Assembly: GCF_007845675.1 (NCBI RefSeq)
Contig: NZ_VOBR01000010.1
Coordinates: forward strand, 53,520 to 117,519
Length of the DNA stretch: 64,000 bases
Source of the DNA: Lentzea tibetensis
GTDB taxonomy: Bacteria > Actinomycetota > Actinomycetes > Mycobacteriales > Pseudonocardiaceae
Direction: 5' to 3'
This document shows positions 63,501 through 64,000 of the stretch, piece by piece. The translations under genes and the position numbers were made by a program. Under the pieces are notes generated by a model. The model had not been told where the DNA came from and ran no database searches. It was given only the letters and a program-made list of their open reading frames with translations. Position 1 is the first letter of the stretch. Each line of letters opens with the position of its first letter.

Positions 63501-64000
63501 CGACGCCCTCACACACACCGATGAAGCAGTCACACTCCGCCGTGCACAAACAGCCGACAACCCCGCCTACCTACCCGACCTCGCCATGGCCCTCAACAAC
63601 CTCGGCGGCTGCTACACCGACCTCAGACGCCACAACGACGCCGTCAGCCCCACCGAAGAAGCCACCACCCACTACCGCGCACTCGCCGCCACCAACCCCA
63701 GCTACCTACCCGACCTCGCCGGCGCACTCAACAACCTCGGCAACTGCTACGGCAACATCGGACGCCACAACGACGCCCTCACACACACCGATGAAGCAGT
63801 CACACTCCGCCGTGCACAAACAGCCGACAACCCCGCCTACCTACCCGACCTCGCCATGGCCCTCAACAACCTCGGCGGCTGCTACACCGACCTCAGACGC
63901 CACAACGACGCCGTCAGCCCCACCGAAGAAGCCACCACCCACTACCGCGCACTCGCCGCCACCAACCCCAGCTACCTACCCGACCTCGCCGGCGCACTCA
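60565..64000 (+). CDS. Caspase-like / NACHT-like NTPase / TPR protein, 3' end outside window
   Basis: At least 1145 residues, continuing past the window. ATG with strong site GGGGAGGGG. Residues 1-230: caspase-like peptidase (C14) with dyad H76 in WSGHGSND and C118 in IIDTCQSE. Residues 255-500: P-loop NTPase with Walker A GSAGTGKS (282-289) and Walker B VIVIDGLDEA (381-390), the DGLDEA wording of NACHT/STAND ATPases. Residues 500-710: helical linker. From residue 716: about 9.5 TPR units of 45 residues (THYRALAADNPAYLPDLA-type). Such proteins are sensor-triggered proteases in bacterial conflict or programmed cell death. It begins 57 bases after the DUF3800 gene. Confidence 0.9.
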   Translation, partial: MPDRGVFIGVGIDEYDCDLANLTHAVADVKAVASLLSEGFDGEPLFNATTAEANEYLKSFKNQAGGRPLVLLWSGHGSNDEGLMLATKDEADELAAATVIRHCVRSRANQLLLIIDTCQSEAALDLSQQASGWLADTKASEGRVWLGILVSCSTADYGARDGAFGNLLRKLLLEGPDSADQKRRWSKHNEYIHGEDLGNALLEEWISSDQRPHFRREGNPWYIVPNPLWTPGAPEEVVEHLLLAARGGKSDAHHSWFTGRTDEVNKIASWVTASPGVRVVTGSAGTGKSAIVGRVVSLSNPTERANLQQAERPWGHADPGERSIAAHVHARGLTADRMADELDSQLVRAGVLTPEENGKRNASLLVGALQQVVEEGKTPPVIVIDGLDEARGQSFAITDDLITRLAAYASVVVSTRPLTDNDDTELLDALSPDEVLDLDHPAHRESGRAAIRDYVRERLSYVDDAMDPSMIAAHLVDESSAVEKRPFLLARVITDQLRANHVNTTQPDWRTHIAHSIEEAFDVDLGRVEPPPVNLPIGLTAQQLARTMLTALTWGLGAGFPEEEWLTVASTLANTQLERDHVSWGVDQLGRYVVQDGEAGMAVYRLAHQSLADHLRPPYQPSGDFPFDPAATVVTTALLKRYADLLASGLPARAATYLWYYAWVHAANAGLDGLSKLRQLARSDTSLVPDVAMADLQVADWSAAWGRRTEAAAPTEEATTHYRALTTDNPAYLPNLASALNNLGIRYSEIGRHNDAVAPTEEAITHYRALAADNPGYLPDLAMALTNLGNRYGNIGRHNDALTHSEEAVTLRRAQTADNPAYLPDLAMALNNLGIRYSNTGRHNDALAPTEEATTHYRALAADNPAYQPDLASALNNLGIRYSNIGRYNDALAPTEEALTLRRVQSADNPAYLPDLAMALNNLGIRYSEIGRHNDAVAHTEEATAHYRALAADNPGYQPDLASALNNLGSCYGNIGRYNDALTHTDEAVTLRRAQTADNPAYLPDLAMALNNLGGCYTDLRRHNDAVSPTEEATTHYRALAATNPSYLPDLAGALNNLGNCYGNIGRHNDALTHTDEAVTLRRAQTADNPAYLPDLAMALNNLGGCYTDLRRHNDAVSPTEEATTHYRALAATNPSYLPDLAGAL
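62710..64000 (+). repeat. 135-bp tandem coding repeats (TPR), with 270-bp higher-order duplication
   Basis: About 9.5 units of 135 bases. Two unit types alternate in the later part, one with THYRAL, the other with TLRRAQ. The stretch 63497-63730 is identical to 63767-64000, a 270-base-offset duplication of two units that has not had time to diverge. The array runs off the window. Confidence 0.95.

Noticed and set aside
62710-64000. CRISPR array
   Set aside because: The 135-base repeats have no spacers and are in frame, encoding TPR units.

Overview
The window is high-GC actinobacterial DNA, most likely from a Pseudonocardiales genus such as Lentzea, Saccharothrix or Actinosynnema. The genus is inferred from gene content only. 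Many genes start with GTG, overlapping stop/start codons are frequent, and Tat export, a DinB/MDMPI-type mycothiol-linked protein, DUF222/HNH, SARP-like NB-ARC and LytTR genes all occur. About 52 protein genes are supported; the first and last run off the window. I see no tRNA, rRNA, CRISPR array or intact insertion sequence.

0-9.3 kb holds signalling and housekeeping genes: the end of a CheR/PAS hybrid protein, a STAS protein, the actinobacterial membrane cluster (six-TM protein, DUF4129, DUF4350, MoxR, DUF58, SpoIIM-like, RDD) and a STAS-HATPase fusion. 9.2-11.6 kb is a cobalt/nickel ECF transporter with fused CbiQ-CbiO. 11.8-19.3 kb carries a Tat-exported GH95-like hydrolase, a PLP decarboxylase, a TetR regulator facing a TIM-barrel protein across a clear operator, a MarR regulator and a glutamine-synthetase-like ligase. 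19.3-28.2 kb has a DUF3516 helicase, two tandem NB-ARC/TPR regulators, an APH-type kinase and a DUF222/HNH protein.

28.4-42.1 kb looks like a compact biosynthetic cluster with no PKS or NRPS module. It encodes a LuxR regulator, a methyltransferase, a VlmB-like diiron protein, a P450, a tightly coupled set (aldehyde dehydrogenase, acyl-CoA dehydrogenase, a 28-codon ORF, class III aminotransferase, SRPBCC protein), a four-domain fusion (FAD oxidoreductase - acyl carrier - thioesterase - P450, 1217 aa) and a fatty acyl-AMP ligase. The likely logic is acyl activation by the ligase, loading on the fusion's own carrier domain, oxidation while tethered, and release; the dehydrogenases and aminotransferase could give an amine or amino acid end group. 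A phosphopantetheinyl transferase at 50.9 kb could prime the carrier.

43.3-53.1 kb contains a LytTR two-component system around a DUF485/solute symporter pair, an MDMPI-like protein, a truncated DUF4096 transposase-like gene, a metallophosphoesterase-PPTase pair and a glutamate-cysteine ligase family protein. 53.1-54.2 kb is a gene-free convergent region with two long palindromic elements and two minisatellite-like arrays. 54.2-57.2 kb has a secreted CBM-Fn3-GH5 cellulase, a MarR regulator and a membrane protein.

57.2-64.0 kb is a probable conflict or cell-death island: a MoxR-type AAA ATPase, a metallopeptidase/VWA protein with a duplicated, half-degenerate HExxH module, a DUF3800 protein, and a very large caspase-like/NACHT-like/TPR protein whose 45-residue repeats are nearly identical at DNA level and have duplicated recently. 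The fusion protein cluster and this island are the two best candidates for undescribed biology.
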